A stretch of DNA of 64,000 bases, from positions 547,204 to 611,203 of the forward strand of contig SMDE01000001.1 of assembly GCA_004346725.1 (NCBI GenBank), in the 5' to 3' direction. A model generated the notes under the pieces. It saw only the letters and a program-made list of their open reading frames with translations. It was not told the origin of the DNA and searched no databases. The number at the start of each line of letters is the position of its first letter. Positions within the stretch are counted from its first letter, which is position 1. This stretch comes from Phytobacter diazotrophicus (GTDB taxonomy: Bacteria; Pseudomonadota; Gammaproteobacteria; Enterobacterales; Enterobacteriaceae). Below, in pieces: positions 1 to 8,107 of the stretch. The translations under genes were made by a program, and so were the position numbers.

Positions 1-388
1 TAACAAAGAAGTCATGCCGGAAAAAGGTATCCATACGCTTGAGCACCTGTTCGCAGGTTTCATGCGTGATCATCTGAACGGGAATGGCGTGGAGATTATC
101 GACATCTCCCCGATGGGTTGCCGTACCGGCTTCTATATGAGCCTGATCGGTACGCCTGATGAGCAACGTGTGGCCGATGCCTGGAAAGCGGCGATGGCTG
201 ACGTACTGAAAGTGCAGAACCAGAACCAGATTCCGGAACTTAACGTCTATCAGTGCGGCACATATCAGATGCACTCGCTGAGCGAAGCGCAGGACATTGC
301 GCGCCATATTCTCGAAAAAGACGTGCGTGTAAACAGCAATGAAGAGCTGGCGCTGCCGAAAGATAAACTGCAGGAACTGCATATCTAG
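1..388 (+). CDS. luxS: S-ribosylhomocysteine lyase LuxS, 3' part
   Basis: LuxS cleaves S-ribosylhomocysteine to homocysteine and DPD, the precursor of autoinducer 2, in the activated methyl cycle. The reading frame is open from base 2 at the window edge, so the N-terminus (about 45 residues in E. coli) lies outside. The visible part carries the zinc-binding HTLEH motif and the second metal-site region with GCRTGFY, and ends at a TAG stop. The internal ATG at base 14 is not the start. In E. coli luxS is convergent with emrAB, and the strand here is consistent with that. A GC-rich inverted repeat follows directly and could end transcription. Confidence 0.97.
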   Translation, partial: NKEVMPEKGIHTLEHLFAGFMRDHLNGNGVEIIDISPMGCRTGFYMSLIGTPDEQRVADAWKAAMADVLKVQNQNQIPELNVYQCGTYQMHSLSEAQDIARHILEKDVRVNSNEELALPKDKLQELHI

Positions 389-394
389 TGCGAA

Positions 395-424
395 TGTTCC
401 CTCTCCCAACGGGAGAGGGATGGG
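395..424. repeat. Short GC-rich inverted repeat after luxS
   Basis: Perfect stem CCCTCTCCC / GGGAGAGGG around a 3-base loop, without a T-run. Similar CCCTCTCC...GGAGAGGG hairpins occur at about 13341, 17113 and 52965, so this is probably a short member of a REP-like dispersed family which may also act as a weak terminator. Confidence 0.6.
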
Positions 425-440
425 CAAAGGTGGTTAAGCG

Positions 441-1214
441 ATGTCCACGACCTTAACCTTCTCCTTTACCCATCGCCCTCTGGTCCCCTTTGCCCATGAT
501 TATGAACACGGAGAAAGCGAGCCGTGGCATCAGCATGAGTGCGCCCAATTGCTGCATATCTTAAGTGGCGTTGTCCGGGTAGACACGGCATCAGGTTGTT
601 GGGTCGTACCGCCAGGGCGCGGCGTCTGGTTGCCTGCCGGAACACAACATGCGATTCGCATTACGGGTAAAGTTGCCGCACGCACGCTGTTTATTGACCC
701 ACTTGCCCGCGCGGATTTACCCGCCTCCTGCCAGATTGTGCAAATTACACCGCTGCTACGCGAACTGATTGTCGCCTCGTTTTCTCTTGCCGAAAAATAT
801 GCGCCGGCCAGTCGTGATGAGCATGTTTATGAGCTGATACTCGATGAAATCCGCGGTATGCGCGTGCTGCCCTTTTTCTTGCCGGAGCCCGAGAGTGAAG
901 TGCTGAAAAATCTGTGTCTGCGCATTCGCGAGTCGATAGCCCAGCCCTGGAGCAGCACACAGGCGGCGGCGCTGATCGGCATGAGTGAAAAGACCCTTAA
1001 CCGCCATTTTCAACGGCAAACGGCGTTAACTTATGGCGAATGGGTTCGGCAGGCAAAGCTGATGGAAGCGCTGGTCAGGCTTGCGCAAGGTCACTCAGTG
1101 TTACGTGTCGCGCTGGATCTGGGATACGGCAGCCATAGTGCGTTTACGGCGATGTTTCGCCGGGTGATGGGGATATCACCCAGCGATTATTTCCGCGCAC
1201 CGGAAAACGAGTGA
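441..1214 (+). CDS. AraC-family regulator with N-terminal cupin
   Basis: Transcription factor of 257 aa. The N-terminal half (about residues 10-90) is a cupin-type effector domain with the motif PWHQHECAQLLHI and a PAGTQHAI strand. The C-terminal 100 residues hold two helix-turn-helix motifs of the AraC/XylS type, ending in the family signature region GYGSHSAFTAMFRR. Size and architecture resemble NimR/YeaM-type regulators of drug exporters, but the target cannot be named. It faces the isopropylmalate synthase gene tail to tail with a gap of only 2 bases, so it is not in an operon with it. The ATG is preceded by a weak purine-rich stretch. Confidence 0.85.
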   Translation: MSTTLTFSFTHRPLVPFAHDYEHGESEPWHQHECAQLLHILSGVVRVDTASGCWVVPPGRGVWLPAGTQHAIRITGKVAARTLFIDPLARADLPASCQIVQITPLLRELIVASFSLAEKYAPASRDEHVYELILDEIRGMRVLPFFLPEPESEVLKNLCLRIRESIAQPWSSTQAAALIGMSEKTLNRHFQRQTALTYGEWVRQAKLMEALVRLAQGHSVLRVALDLGYGSHSAFTAMFRRVMGISPSDYFRAPENE

Positions 1215-1216
1215 TG

Positions 1217-2866
1217 TTAGCTCAGCGCATTCAGTAACGCCTGTAAAGATGCCCTCGCCACGTCATTATCGATACCCACCCCCCAGCTTCCGCTACCGTC
1301 CGGATACAGACAGTGAATGTAGGCCACAGAGCGGCTGTCGCTACGTTCTCCGAGCGTATGTTCGTGATAATCCTTAATGCTGAAAGGCTGTTTAAGCAAC
1401 TGGCTTAGTGCGCCGGCGGCGGCAGACAGCAATCCATTACCCAGACCTTCGATTTTACGATGGGTCCCCTGTAGCAGTAATGTGGCCTGCAAATGTAACT
1501 GACCATCCTGACGGCTTTCGCTTTTATAATCCACCAGGGCCAGCGCAGGCTGCGCAATCAGACCGTAGCGCTGGCGGAAGAGCTGCCACAGCGCATTTTG
1601 CGTCATTTCTTTACCGTGGCTGTCCGTTTCACGCTGTACATGCTGGCTAAAATCCTGCTGTAACGCGCGGGGTAATTTCAGCCCATGATTTTGCTCAATC
1701 AGCCACGCGCTACCGCTCTTACCGGACTGGCTGTTCACGCGGATCACCGCTTCGTAGGTACAACCAATGTCCTGCGGATCGACAGGCAGATAGGGCATCT
1801 CCCAGCGCTCGTCAGCCTTGCGGGCATCGAAGCCTTTTTTAATCGCATCCTGATGCGATCCAGAAAAGGCGGTATAGGCCAGGCGCCCGGCCCACGGATG
1901 GCGTGGGTGAACGGGCAACTGATTACAGTTTTCCACCACATCGACCACCTGTTGCATATTGCTGAAATCAAGTTGCGGTGAGATACCCTGGCTATAAAGG
2001 TTCATCGCCAGCGTAACCAGACAAACATTGCCGGTGCGTTCGCCATTACCGAACAGACAGCCTTCAACGCGATCGGCACCTGCCAGCAGCGCCAGCTCAG
2101 CACTTGCCACGCCAGTTCCGCGATCGTTATGCGGATGCACGCTGATACTCACCGCCTGGCGACGGGTAAAGTGGCGGCAGAAATATTCAATCTGATCGGC
2201 GTAAACGTTGGGCGTGTTGACCTCCACCGTCGCGGGCAGATTAATAATCATGGGACGTTCAGCGCCGGGTTCCCATACATCGGCCACGGCTTCACAAATT
2301 TCCAACGCAAATTCCGGTTCGGTAAAACAGAAGGTTTCCGGGGAATACTCGTACTGCCAGCGGGTTTGTGGATGCTGTTCGCAAAGTTGACGAATGAGCC
2401 GTGTAGAGCGTACCGCAAGGGCGATTACGTCGGCCTTTTCCATGCCAAACACCAGCTTGCGAAACAGTGGTGCCGTCGCATTGTAGAGGTGAATGGTGGC
2501 GCTGTGCGCTCCCATCAATGAAGCGAAGGTTCGGTGAATCAGATCCTCGCGCGCCTGGGTCAATACCTGGACAGTGACATCCTGGGGAATGCGGTTTTCT
2601 TCAATCAACTGGCGTACAAAGTTAAAGTCGGTTTGCGATGCAGACGGGAATGCCACTTCGATCTCTTTAAAACCGCAGGCGAGGAGCAGATCCCAGAACT
2701 GCAACTTACGCTCACTGTCCATGGGCTCTGCAAGCGCCTGGTTGCCATCGCGCAGGTCTGTAGAGAGCCAGCGTGGCGCGTGGGTTTGTTGTTTTTCAGG
2801 CCAGCGACGATCGGGTAACGAAATCGGCGTATAAGGACGGTATTTTTGTGCAGGGTCTTTAAGCAT
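1217..2866 (-). CDS. 2-isopropylmalate synthase, yeast/actinobacterial type
   Basis: Condenses acetyl-CoA with 2-oxoisovalerate, the first step of leucine synthesis, or a related acyl condensation. The protein is 549 aa, against about 523 for enterobacterial LeuA. It begins with the KYRPYTP and LPDRRWP features of the longer fungal/actinobacterial class, followed by an HMGL-like TIM barrel with LRDGNQAL and SVHPHNDRGTG (metal ligands), and a C-terminal LeuA allosteric domain from about residue 430. The ATG at 2866 is chosen because CAAAGGAGAA lies just upstream; the frame is open further 5' without a better site. It stands alone, without leuBCD, so it is an accessory paralogue. Recruitment to another branched-chain or side-chain elongation is possible. 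Confidence 0.88.
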   Translation of the reverse strand: MLKDPAQKYRPYTPISLPDRRWPEKQQTHAPRWLSTDLRDGNQALAEPMDSERKLQFWDLLLACGFKEIEVAFPSASQTDFNFVRQLIEENRIPQDVTVQVLTQAREDLIHRTFASLMGAHSATIHLYNATAPLFRKLVFGMEKADVIALAVRSTRLIRQLCEQHPQTRWQYEYSPETFCFTEPEFALEICEAVADVWEPGAERPMIINLPATVEVNTPNVYADQIEYFCRHFTRRQAVSISVHPHNDRGTGVASAELALLAGADRVEGCLFGNGERTGNVCLVTLAMNLYSQGISPQLDFSNMQQVVDVVENCNQLPVHPRHPWAGRLAYTAFSGSHQDAIKKGFDARKADERWEMPYLPVDPQDIGCTYEAVIRVNSQSGKSGSAWLIEQNHGLKLPRALQQDFSQHVQRETDSHGKEMTQNALWQLFRQRYGLIAQPALALVDYKSESRQDGQLHLQATLLLQGTHRKIEGLGNGLLSAAAGALSQLLKQPFSIKDYHEHTLGERSDSRSVAYIHCLYPDGSGSWGVGIDNDVARASLQALLNALS

Positions 2867-3272
2867 TGTCTTCTCCTTTGGTCTGTGAATTATCCTGGCG
2901 GCAGACAAGAGACGATGCTTTAGCGCAGCGGACAGAAACTACTGAGAAACGGACAATCTGGCTGTCAACACCCGATGTAAAAGTCCTGGCGCCTGTACGC
3001 ATATTTTATTTATTACGATTTTCATTAATTCTATTCTGCGATTTGTTTATTTTTATAATAAATATTATTGTGCTTTAAATGTATTATCTGAATGCTTTTA
3101 TTGGCAGGATTCTGATTGCTAACCACCTGTTTAATTTCTGCTTGTTGTCATTTTCTTTCTGCCGTGGTAGGTTTTATTTTTCTTTTTTTGTGGTTGATAA
3201 CCAAACGGGAATGAATGTATTCATATTACGGATGCATTCACAGGGAATATTATGCTCAGGTATGAGGCTACT
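2867..3272. other. AT-rich divergent intergenic region
   Basis: About 400 bases between the divergently transcribed isopropylmalate synthase and the lipoprotein/FKBP pair. The part from about 3000 to 3240 is strikingly AT-rich (runs of TTTATT). It must hold both promoters. I see no convincing gene, leader peptide or terminator in it. Confidence 0.6.
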
Positions 3273-3638
3273 ATGCGGTCATCACACGTCGGATTCATAA
3301 TAATGACACTCGCACTACTGCTGGTAGGGTGCTCAGGGAAAAAATCATCGCCCCCTTTGACTTCAACATCGGGAAAGCAAAGTGAAGTGCAATGCTATCA
3401 AATGTTTATTGCATTAAAATCACTTGATAACGCATCTTTTAAAAAGTACCAGCAACAATTCAGTATTATCAATAATAATTATGCAATATATAAAAAGAAT
3501 CAATCGCTTATAGATGGAAATTCTTCGGAAATTATTAGGCTTGAGCTGAATAATAAAGTTGATATTGTTTGCGCTCGTGTGCGCAGCGCCGTGTTTGCCA
3601 ATATGTCAAGGCGTGCAAACGAATTGAACAAATTATGA
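3273..3638 (+). CDS. Small predicted lipoprotein
   Basis: Unrecognised protein of about 121 aa with a lipoprotein signal: hydrophobic segment FIIMTLALLLVGC with lipobox LVGC at its end, followed by SGKKSS. The remaining 100 residues are polar and helix-rich with two cysteines. An ATG at 3252 in the same frame is possible, but GAGG six bases before 3273 favours the later start. Its stop overlaps the next start (ATGA at 3635-3638), so the two genes are probably translationally coupled and may form one envelope complex. Base composition is AT-rich compared with the neighbours. Function unknown. Confidence 0.7.
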   Translation: MRSSHVGFIIMTLALLLVGCSGKKSSPPLTSTSGKQSEVQCYQMFIALKSLDNASFKKYQQQFSIINNNYAIYKKNQSLIDGNSSEIIRLELNNKVDIVCARVRSAVFANMSRRANELNKL

Positions 3639-5959
3639 GAAAATTATTATCTATTGCTGTAATAATCTCGGGTGTGGTTTTCTCAGATATGGTTGAGGCC
3701 GACTCAACGTTATTAATTGAACGACTGCAGCAAGAAGGGATGCTGGCACCCGAGCCGAATATTTTGTTTAAAAATGCGGGTGAAAAACCACAAAGTATAA
3801 CGCCTGCTGTTCCTCTGTTGACGCCTTCTTCACCTGCAACGCAGGTAAAAAATGCCGCGGTAGTCAAAAAGAGTGCTGCGCAACAATCGGAACTCAGTAC
3901 CCTGAAACGAAAGCTCAGCACTCTGCAGCGTGAATTGCAGGCGCTTCGTAAGCAGAATGCGTCACTTAAAAATCGACAGCCAGGCCTGTTAACGGAGCAG
4001 AGCGAAGCATTCAGAGATGAAAATAAACAGTTGCACCAGCAACTCCTGGCGAGTGAGAAACAACTAACTGAAAGCGCGCGTCGCTATGAAAAACAGGTTG
4101 GCGAACTGACCGCGCGGGCAGAAGAATTACAGACGCAAATGACCCACTTTCAGTTGGCTGCCAATGAGGCCACCAGCCAGAAAGCGCTGCTGGAGCAGCA
4201 ACTGGCGAAGCAGTCTGGCAGCGATAAAGCGCTGACGACGCAGCGGGCGGAGGCCGAAAAACTGCGCGCCCAGCTTGCGGCGGCGAATGAGAAAACTGCG
4301 ACGCTTGGCAAGAATATCGCCGAACTGGAGAAAACCGCGCAGGCAAATAGCGCGCGCACCGCCACGCTCGAACAGAGCCTGAAAGAGGCCACCAGCCAGA
4401 AAGCGCTGCTGGAGCAGCAACTGGCGAAGCAGTCTGGCAGCGATAAAACGCTGGCGACGCAGCGGGCGGAGGCCGAAAAACTGCGCGCGCAGCTTGCCGC
4501 AGCGAATGAGAAAACCGCGACGCTTGGCAAGAATATCGCCGAACTGGAGAAAACCGCGCAGGCAAATAGCGCGCGTACCGCCACGCTCGAACAGAGCCTG
4601 AAAGAGGCCACCAGCCAGAAGGCGCTGCTGGAGCAGCAACTGGCGAAGCAGTCCGACAGCGACAAAACGCTGGCGACGCAGCGGGCGGAGGCCGAAAAAC
4701 TGCGCGCCCAGCTTGCGGCGGCGAATGAGAAAACCGCGACGCTTGGCAATAATATCGCTGAACTGGAGAAAACCGCGCAGGCGAATAGCGCGCGCACCGC
4801 CGCACTCGAACAGAGCCTGAAAGAGGCCACCAGCCAGAAGGCGCTGCTGGAGCAGCAACTGGCGAAGCAGTCCGACAGCGATAAGACGCTGGCAACGCAG
4901 CGGGCGGAGGCTGAAAAACTGCGCGCCCAGCTTGCCGCAGCGAATGAGAAAACCGCGACGCTTGGCAAGAATATCGCCGAACTGGAGAAAACCGCGCAGG
5001 CGAATAGCGCGCGTACCGCCGCACTCGAACAGAGCCTGAAAGAGGCCACCAGCCAGAAGGCGCTGCTGGAGCAGCAACTGGCGAAGCAGTCCGACAGCGA
5101 TAAAACGCTGGCGACGCTACTTGAGCAAGCCAGTAAACAAAACAGCGAACAGCTCGCTCAGCTTAATTCTGCCAAAGACAAGATCGCAGAACAGTTCGCG
5201 CGTCTTGCTAAACTTGAGCAGCAAGCCAAAAAAGCCGACGAAGAGAAAAAGCAGGCGTTGGCCAGTCTGGCAACGTTACAAAAGGAGCACGATGCGACTT
5301 CCCTTGAACTGGTTAAAGCAAAGCAGTCCGCCTACTCACTGAAAAAGCACAAGTCTGAGGAGGCAAAAATAAACTATGCCTACGGTGCGTATTACGCGGT
5401 TAAGGTTCTCTACGAATTCAAAGTACTGGAGAATGCCGGGCATAAGTTCTTACCTCTGGCCTTCCAGCAGGGGTTCAAAGATAAGCTCGCCAACACAATG
5501 CAACTGAGCGAAGAAGACGTTGGTCAGACTTTAACTCGTTTTGATCAGCAGGTGGGGGCGGCGAACGAGCGAGAACGGGAGCGTAACAAAAAACAGAGCA
5601 TCCAGTTTGTTGCGCAGGCTGCTAAAGTCAAAGGCGCTGAGCGGACCCACAACGGCGTGGTTTACCAGGTTATCAAAAAAGGCAAAACACCGCTATTAAC
5701 CGCAAACGATACGGTTCGTTTCCGGCTTGATGAAAAAATCAGTACCGGAAAGAAAATTTCTGTCGGCGAAGTACGAATCGGTATGGTGAATAAGCTTCCG
5801 GAATTAATGCAGCAAGGCTTGCTGCGTATCGGCAGTGGAGGCAAGGTCAGGATCACCGTTCCGAGTGAACTTGCCTATGGTGAACAGGGGATACCCGGTT
5901 CTGTGCCGCCAGGCGTGGCCTCGGAAATAACCCTCGAAATTCTTGGCATCGTGAAATAG
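3635..5959 (+). CDS. Exported coiled-coil protein with C-terminal FKBP domain
   Basis: 774 aa. The start at 3635 overlaps the upstream stop and is followed by a signal peptide (MRKLLSIAVIISGVVFSDMV, cleavage probably after VEA). Residues about 80-600 are a long Ala/Glu/Lys/Gln coiled coil containing four near-identical 73-residue repeats and a partial fifth. The C-terminus resembles MIP-type peptidyl-prolyl isomerases: an FKBP_N-like helical region (FKDKLANTMQLSEEDV) then an FKBP fold ending GEQGIPGSVPPGVASEI and LEILGI. Several usual active-site aromatic residues look changed, so isomerase activity is uncertain. The likely location is the periplasm, tethered through the lipoprotein partner. 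A hairpin follows the stop. Confidence 0.8.
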   Translation: MRKLLSIAVIISGVVFSDMVEADSTLLIERLQQEGMLAPEPNILFKNAGEKPQSITPAVPLLTPSSPATQVKNAAVVKKSAAQQSELSTLKRKLSTLQRELQALRKQNASLKNRQPGLLTEQSEAFRDENKQLHQQLLASEKQLTESARRYEKQVGELTARAEELQTQMTHFQLAANEATSQKALLEQQLAKQSGSDKALTTQRAEAEKLRAQLAAANEKTATLGKNIAELEKTAQANSARTATLEQSLKEATSQKALLEQQLAKQSGSDKTLATQRAEAEKLRAQLAAANEKTATLGKNIAELEKTAQANSARTATLEQSLKEATSQKALLEQQLAKQSDSDKTLATQRAEAEKLRAQLAAANEKTATLGNNIAELEKTAQANSARTAALEQSLKEATSQKALLEQQLAKQSDSDKTLATQRAEAEKLRAQLAAANEKTATLGKNIAELEKTAQANSARTAALEQSLKEATSQKALLEQQLAKQSDSDKTLATLLEQASKQNSEQLAQLNSAKDKIAEQFARLAKLEQQAKKADEEKKQALASLATLQKEHDATSLELVKAKQSAYSLKKHKSEEAKINYAYGAYYAVKVLYEFKVLENAGHKFLPLAFQQGFKDKLANTMQLSEEDVGQTLTRFDQQVGAANERERERNKKQSIQFVAQAAKVKGAERTHNGVVYQVIKKGKTPLLTANDTVRFRLDEKISTGKKISVGEVRIGMVNKLPELMQQGLLRIGSGGKVRITVPSELAYGEQGIPGSVPPGVASEITLEILGIVK
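4171..5120 (+). repeat. 219-bp in-frame tandem repeats
   Basis: Units begin at about 4171, 4390, 4609 and 4828, with a partial fifth from 5047. Spacing is exactly 219 bases (73 codons) each time. Units differ by only a few substitutions, for example SGSDKTL against SDSDKTL and NIAEL preceded by K or N. The period is a multiple of three, so copy-number change keeps the frame. The marker CACCAGCCAG starts each unit. Confidence 0.95.
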
Positions 5960-5965
5960 CACAAG

Positions 5966-5990
5966 AAGGGCCTCCTGGCTGGAGGCCCTT
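5966..5990 (+). terminator. Hairpin between convergent genes
   Basis: Stem AAGGGCCTCC / GGAGGCCCTT with loop TGGCT, placed between the FKBP gene and the convergent HD-kinase gene, whose stop is 4 bases away. There is no T-run on either side, so termination may be weak or bidirectional. Confidence 0.65.
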
Positions 5991-5993
5991 AGG

Positions 5994-7109
5994 TTATGCA
6001 TCCGTTACCCGGTACTCAACGCAATGTGCTTCATCGGGCTGAGGAACCTCAAGCCTGGACGACATGCGCAGAATGACCTCTTCCGGTACGGCATGCTGGC
6101 GATTGGCATTCTGCGTTTTCCATTGCGGCCAGGGCACTTCCAGATAAACAATTTTTACCCTCGCCCCGTAAGCCGTGAACAGACTGATAAGCTGAGTTCG
6201 CAGTTGCCGGCTGATGTTTGTCGCATTCCACACGAAGGGCGTTTTTTGCCGCAAAAGCACGCGCGCTTCCTCTTTCGCCAGTTGTACGACTTGCCCGGTT
6301 GCCGTGCGATCGGCGGGACTTACGCCCAGCCGCCTGCGAATATCATCCAGGCTTATGACGGCCAACCCTTTGCAATGTTCGCTGATATAGCGATCTTTTC
6401 CCATTCCGGGCAGTGCGCTAAGCAAGGTCACCTCGAAGGACTCTGTGTCCCAGGGCACAAAATTTGCCGGGCTGTTCTCATGCGTCAGGTAATGCCAGCG
6501 CGCGGTATCGGATACAAAGGGGCGCGCTTGCCCCCAGCAGTGCTGCTCCTGACAAAAGAGCTCAAACAAAGCAATGCGATCAAGCATCTCCTGTTTGTCT
6601 TCGCAATGACGCCCCTCCATATCGGCACGCGCGAGCAATGCCAGCAGTCGAGTGTCAATACGCATCGCAGCACTCAGCAGTAAGCGCTCAGGCGACGGAC
6701 GTTCCAGCAGCCATAAGGGGAGGCCATGCAGACGCACCAGCGCCGCAATCTGCTCGCGCAGGGCAAATGGCGTCGGGATGTCACGCCACAAAATTTGCCG
6801 TGCAGTGAGCTCACCTTTGCGGGCATGGCCAGGCGAGTGGATACGTCCGTCATCGTCCTGGTGCGTGGTGCTGCGCTTTTCGACATCGTGCAGGAGCGCT
6901 GCGGCCCACATTATTTCCTGCTGCTGGCGTGGCAGTTGCTGATACGCATCCATTTCCGTCAACGCATTGAGGACCATCTCGGTGTGGATCCCTACATTGC
7001 CTTCCGCATGGTGAAAGGGATCCTGTGGAACCTGATGCATCTCTTCCACCCAGTTAAAACGCTGGCGTAAAGTGGCCCAGTTTTTGTCTTCGCTTAGCTG
7101 CCAGATCAT
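5994..7109 (-). CDS. HD-Pnk-type RNA end-healing enzyme (HD phosphoesterase plus polynucleotide kinase)
   Basis: 371 aa in two parts. Residues about 30-190 are an HD domain: H42, the HD pair at 74-75 in LLHDVEK, then further histidines in [12 protein letters not shown]. Residues about 226-371 are a P-loop kinase with Walker A LPGMGKD (about 233-239), an aspartate pair in [12 protein letters not shown] (255-256) and an Arg-rich lid. This order, HD then kinase, is that of the HD-Pnk family described from Runella, where the HD part removes 2',3'-cyclic phosphate ends and the kinase phosphorylates 5'-OH ends. It overlaps the upstream RNA ligase gene by 4 bases, so the pair looks like a complete heal-and-seal RNA repair unit. 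Substrate and inducer are unknown. Confidence 0.85.
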   Translation of the reverse strand: MIWQLSEDKNWATLRQRFNWVEEMHQVPQDPFHHAEGNVGIHTEMVLNALTEMDAYQQLPRQQQEIMWAAALLHDVEKRSTTHQDDDGRIHSPGHARKGELTARQILWRDIPTPFALREQIAALVRLHGLPLWLLERPSPERLLLSAAMRIDTRLLALLARADMEGRHCEDKQEMLDRIALFELFCQEQHCWGQARPFVSDTARWHYLTHENSPANFVPWDTESFEVTLLSALPGMGKDRYISEHCKGLAVISLDDIRRRLGVSPADRTATGQVVQLAKEEARVLLRQKTPFVWNATNISRQLRTQLISLFTAYGARVKIVYLEVPWPQWKTQNANRQHAVPEEVILRMSSRLEVPQPDEAHCVEYRVTDA

Positions 7110-7813
7110 CGTGTGCCTCCTGCTGCAAACTCATACGCCATACGGGCGCGTTGCCAGTTGCGCTTCCAGTGCTCGGTGGTTTTCACATGATTTTTGCGCA
7201 CAAACTTGAAGACATTATGCGCAAATTCATCAACAGGAAATTCTTCACTGTTGCGGGTGACCACACCTTCCAGCGTACACGGCTTGCCGGTCTGGGTATC
7301 CCAGGGCGCAAATGCGCCACTGCCGGTTGTGAGCGCCAGAAACTCACGCTGCCACGCCTTTTCATCGTTTCCAGGCTGTGGGCCTTTCATCTCTGGTACG
7401 CAGGGAAAATCAAAGAGCGCAGCATAAAATTTGACCTCTTCCCAGCTTAACCAGACGTCCTGGCAGCGGATCGCAAAGAGAAAGAAATCCTGCTCCAGCG
7501 CGTGATACTCAATGGAATGGACGGCGTAAAGATTCTCACCAAAGAGTTCGAGATCGCCGAGATCGTTTTTCAGCAATTGCCAGCGCTGGCGAATCTTATG
7601 TGTCCATGCGGATTGGGTAGGCGCAGCGTGCGAGCGCGCAAAAACGCCATAGCGGTTCAGGCAGTTATTCTCACCGTCCAGCTTTTCCGTATGGACCAGC
7701 GACGCGATCGACTGCACATCACGCCAGTAATCGGCATTGATGCGGTCATCGCTGGTGGTGCCAGGGGAGAAAGGATAGTGCCAGGTTCTCCCGTATTTTC
7801 GTTGTGAATTCAT
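7106..7813 (-). CDS. ATP-dependent RNA ligase (Rnl2-like nucleotidyltransferase)
   Basis: 235 aa with the covalent nucleotidyltransferase motifs in order: motif I KLDGEN (K44 is the predicted lysine-AMP site), a motif III-like [12 protein letters not shown], motif IV EGVVTR and motif V KFVRKNH. This is the core of the T4 Rnl2-like RNA ligases, without an obvious extra C-terminal domain. It is the first gene of a two-gene unit and its stop overlaps the start of the HD-Pnk gene, which could prepare 5'-phosphate and 3'-OH ends for it. No RtcB/RtcA gene is nearby. RNA damage by tRNA-cleaving toxins is a plausible but unproven reason for the unit. Confidence 0.88.
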   Translation of the reverse strand: MNSQRKYGRTWHYPFSPGTTSDDRINADYWRDVQSIASLVHTEKLDGENNCLNRYGVFARSHAAPTQSAWTHKIRQRWQLLKNDLGDLELFGENLYAVHSIEYHALEQDFFLFAIRCQDVWLSWEEVKFYAALFDFPCVPEMKGPQPGNDEKAWQREFLALTTGSGAFAPWDTQTGKPCTLEGVVTRNSEEFPVDEFAHNVFKFVRKNHVKTTEHWKRNWQRARMAYEFAAGGTR

Positions 7814-8048
7814 GATAATCCATTATTTTTTGTGTAACTATTGTTCGCCCGCTCGGCGTGCGAATGCCAGGTTGAGTGGGTTAAAAATGTGAGGTTAACA
7901 ATCACCCGCAAAAGGGGGGGACGACGTCAGAGGGATAAACAACCTGAGCGCGTTGCTCAGAACCGGTTAAGGTGAATGGAAGATTTCGGGGCGGGCGTAA
8001 AGATACACGCGTTATGATGATAAAACAACCACCTGCGAGTGCGGGCAT

Positions 8049-8071
8049 AAAAAAGGGATCCGAAGATCCCT
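8049..8071 (-). terminator. Rho-independent terminator of emrAB
   Basis: Read on the minus strand: stem AGGGATC / GATCCCT with a TTCG tetraloop followed by six T. It lies 37 bases after the emrB stop. Confidence 0.93.
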
Positions 8072-8107
8072 CAGGTGAAAGCTTTTTTCTGCCGGAATGA
8101 GCGGTGC

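Noticed and set aside
745..1019. Minus-strand frames inside the AraC-type gene
   Set aside because: Antisense shadows; the sense frame has full family features.
4011..5077. Long antisense frames (299-337 codons) opposite the FKBP repeats
   Set aside because: They arise from the low-complexity, stop-free repeat units read on the other strand; Arg/Ala/Ser-rich composition, no start sites, and the sense gene is well supported.
4171..5120. CRISPR array
   Set aside because: The repeats are 219 bases, contiguous without spacers, and in frame with a protein.
5994..7813. Toxin-antitoxin pair
   Set aside because: The domain set (RNA ligase, HD, P-loop kinase) fits RNA repair and neither protein has toxin or antitoxin features.
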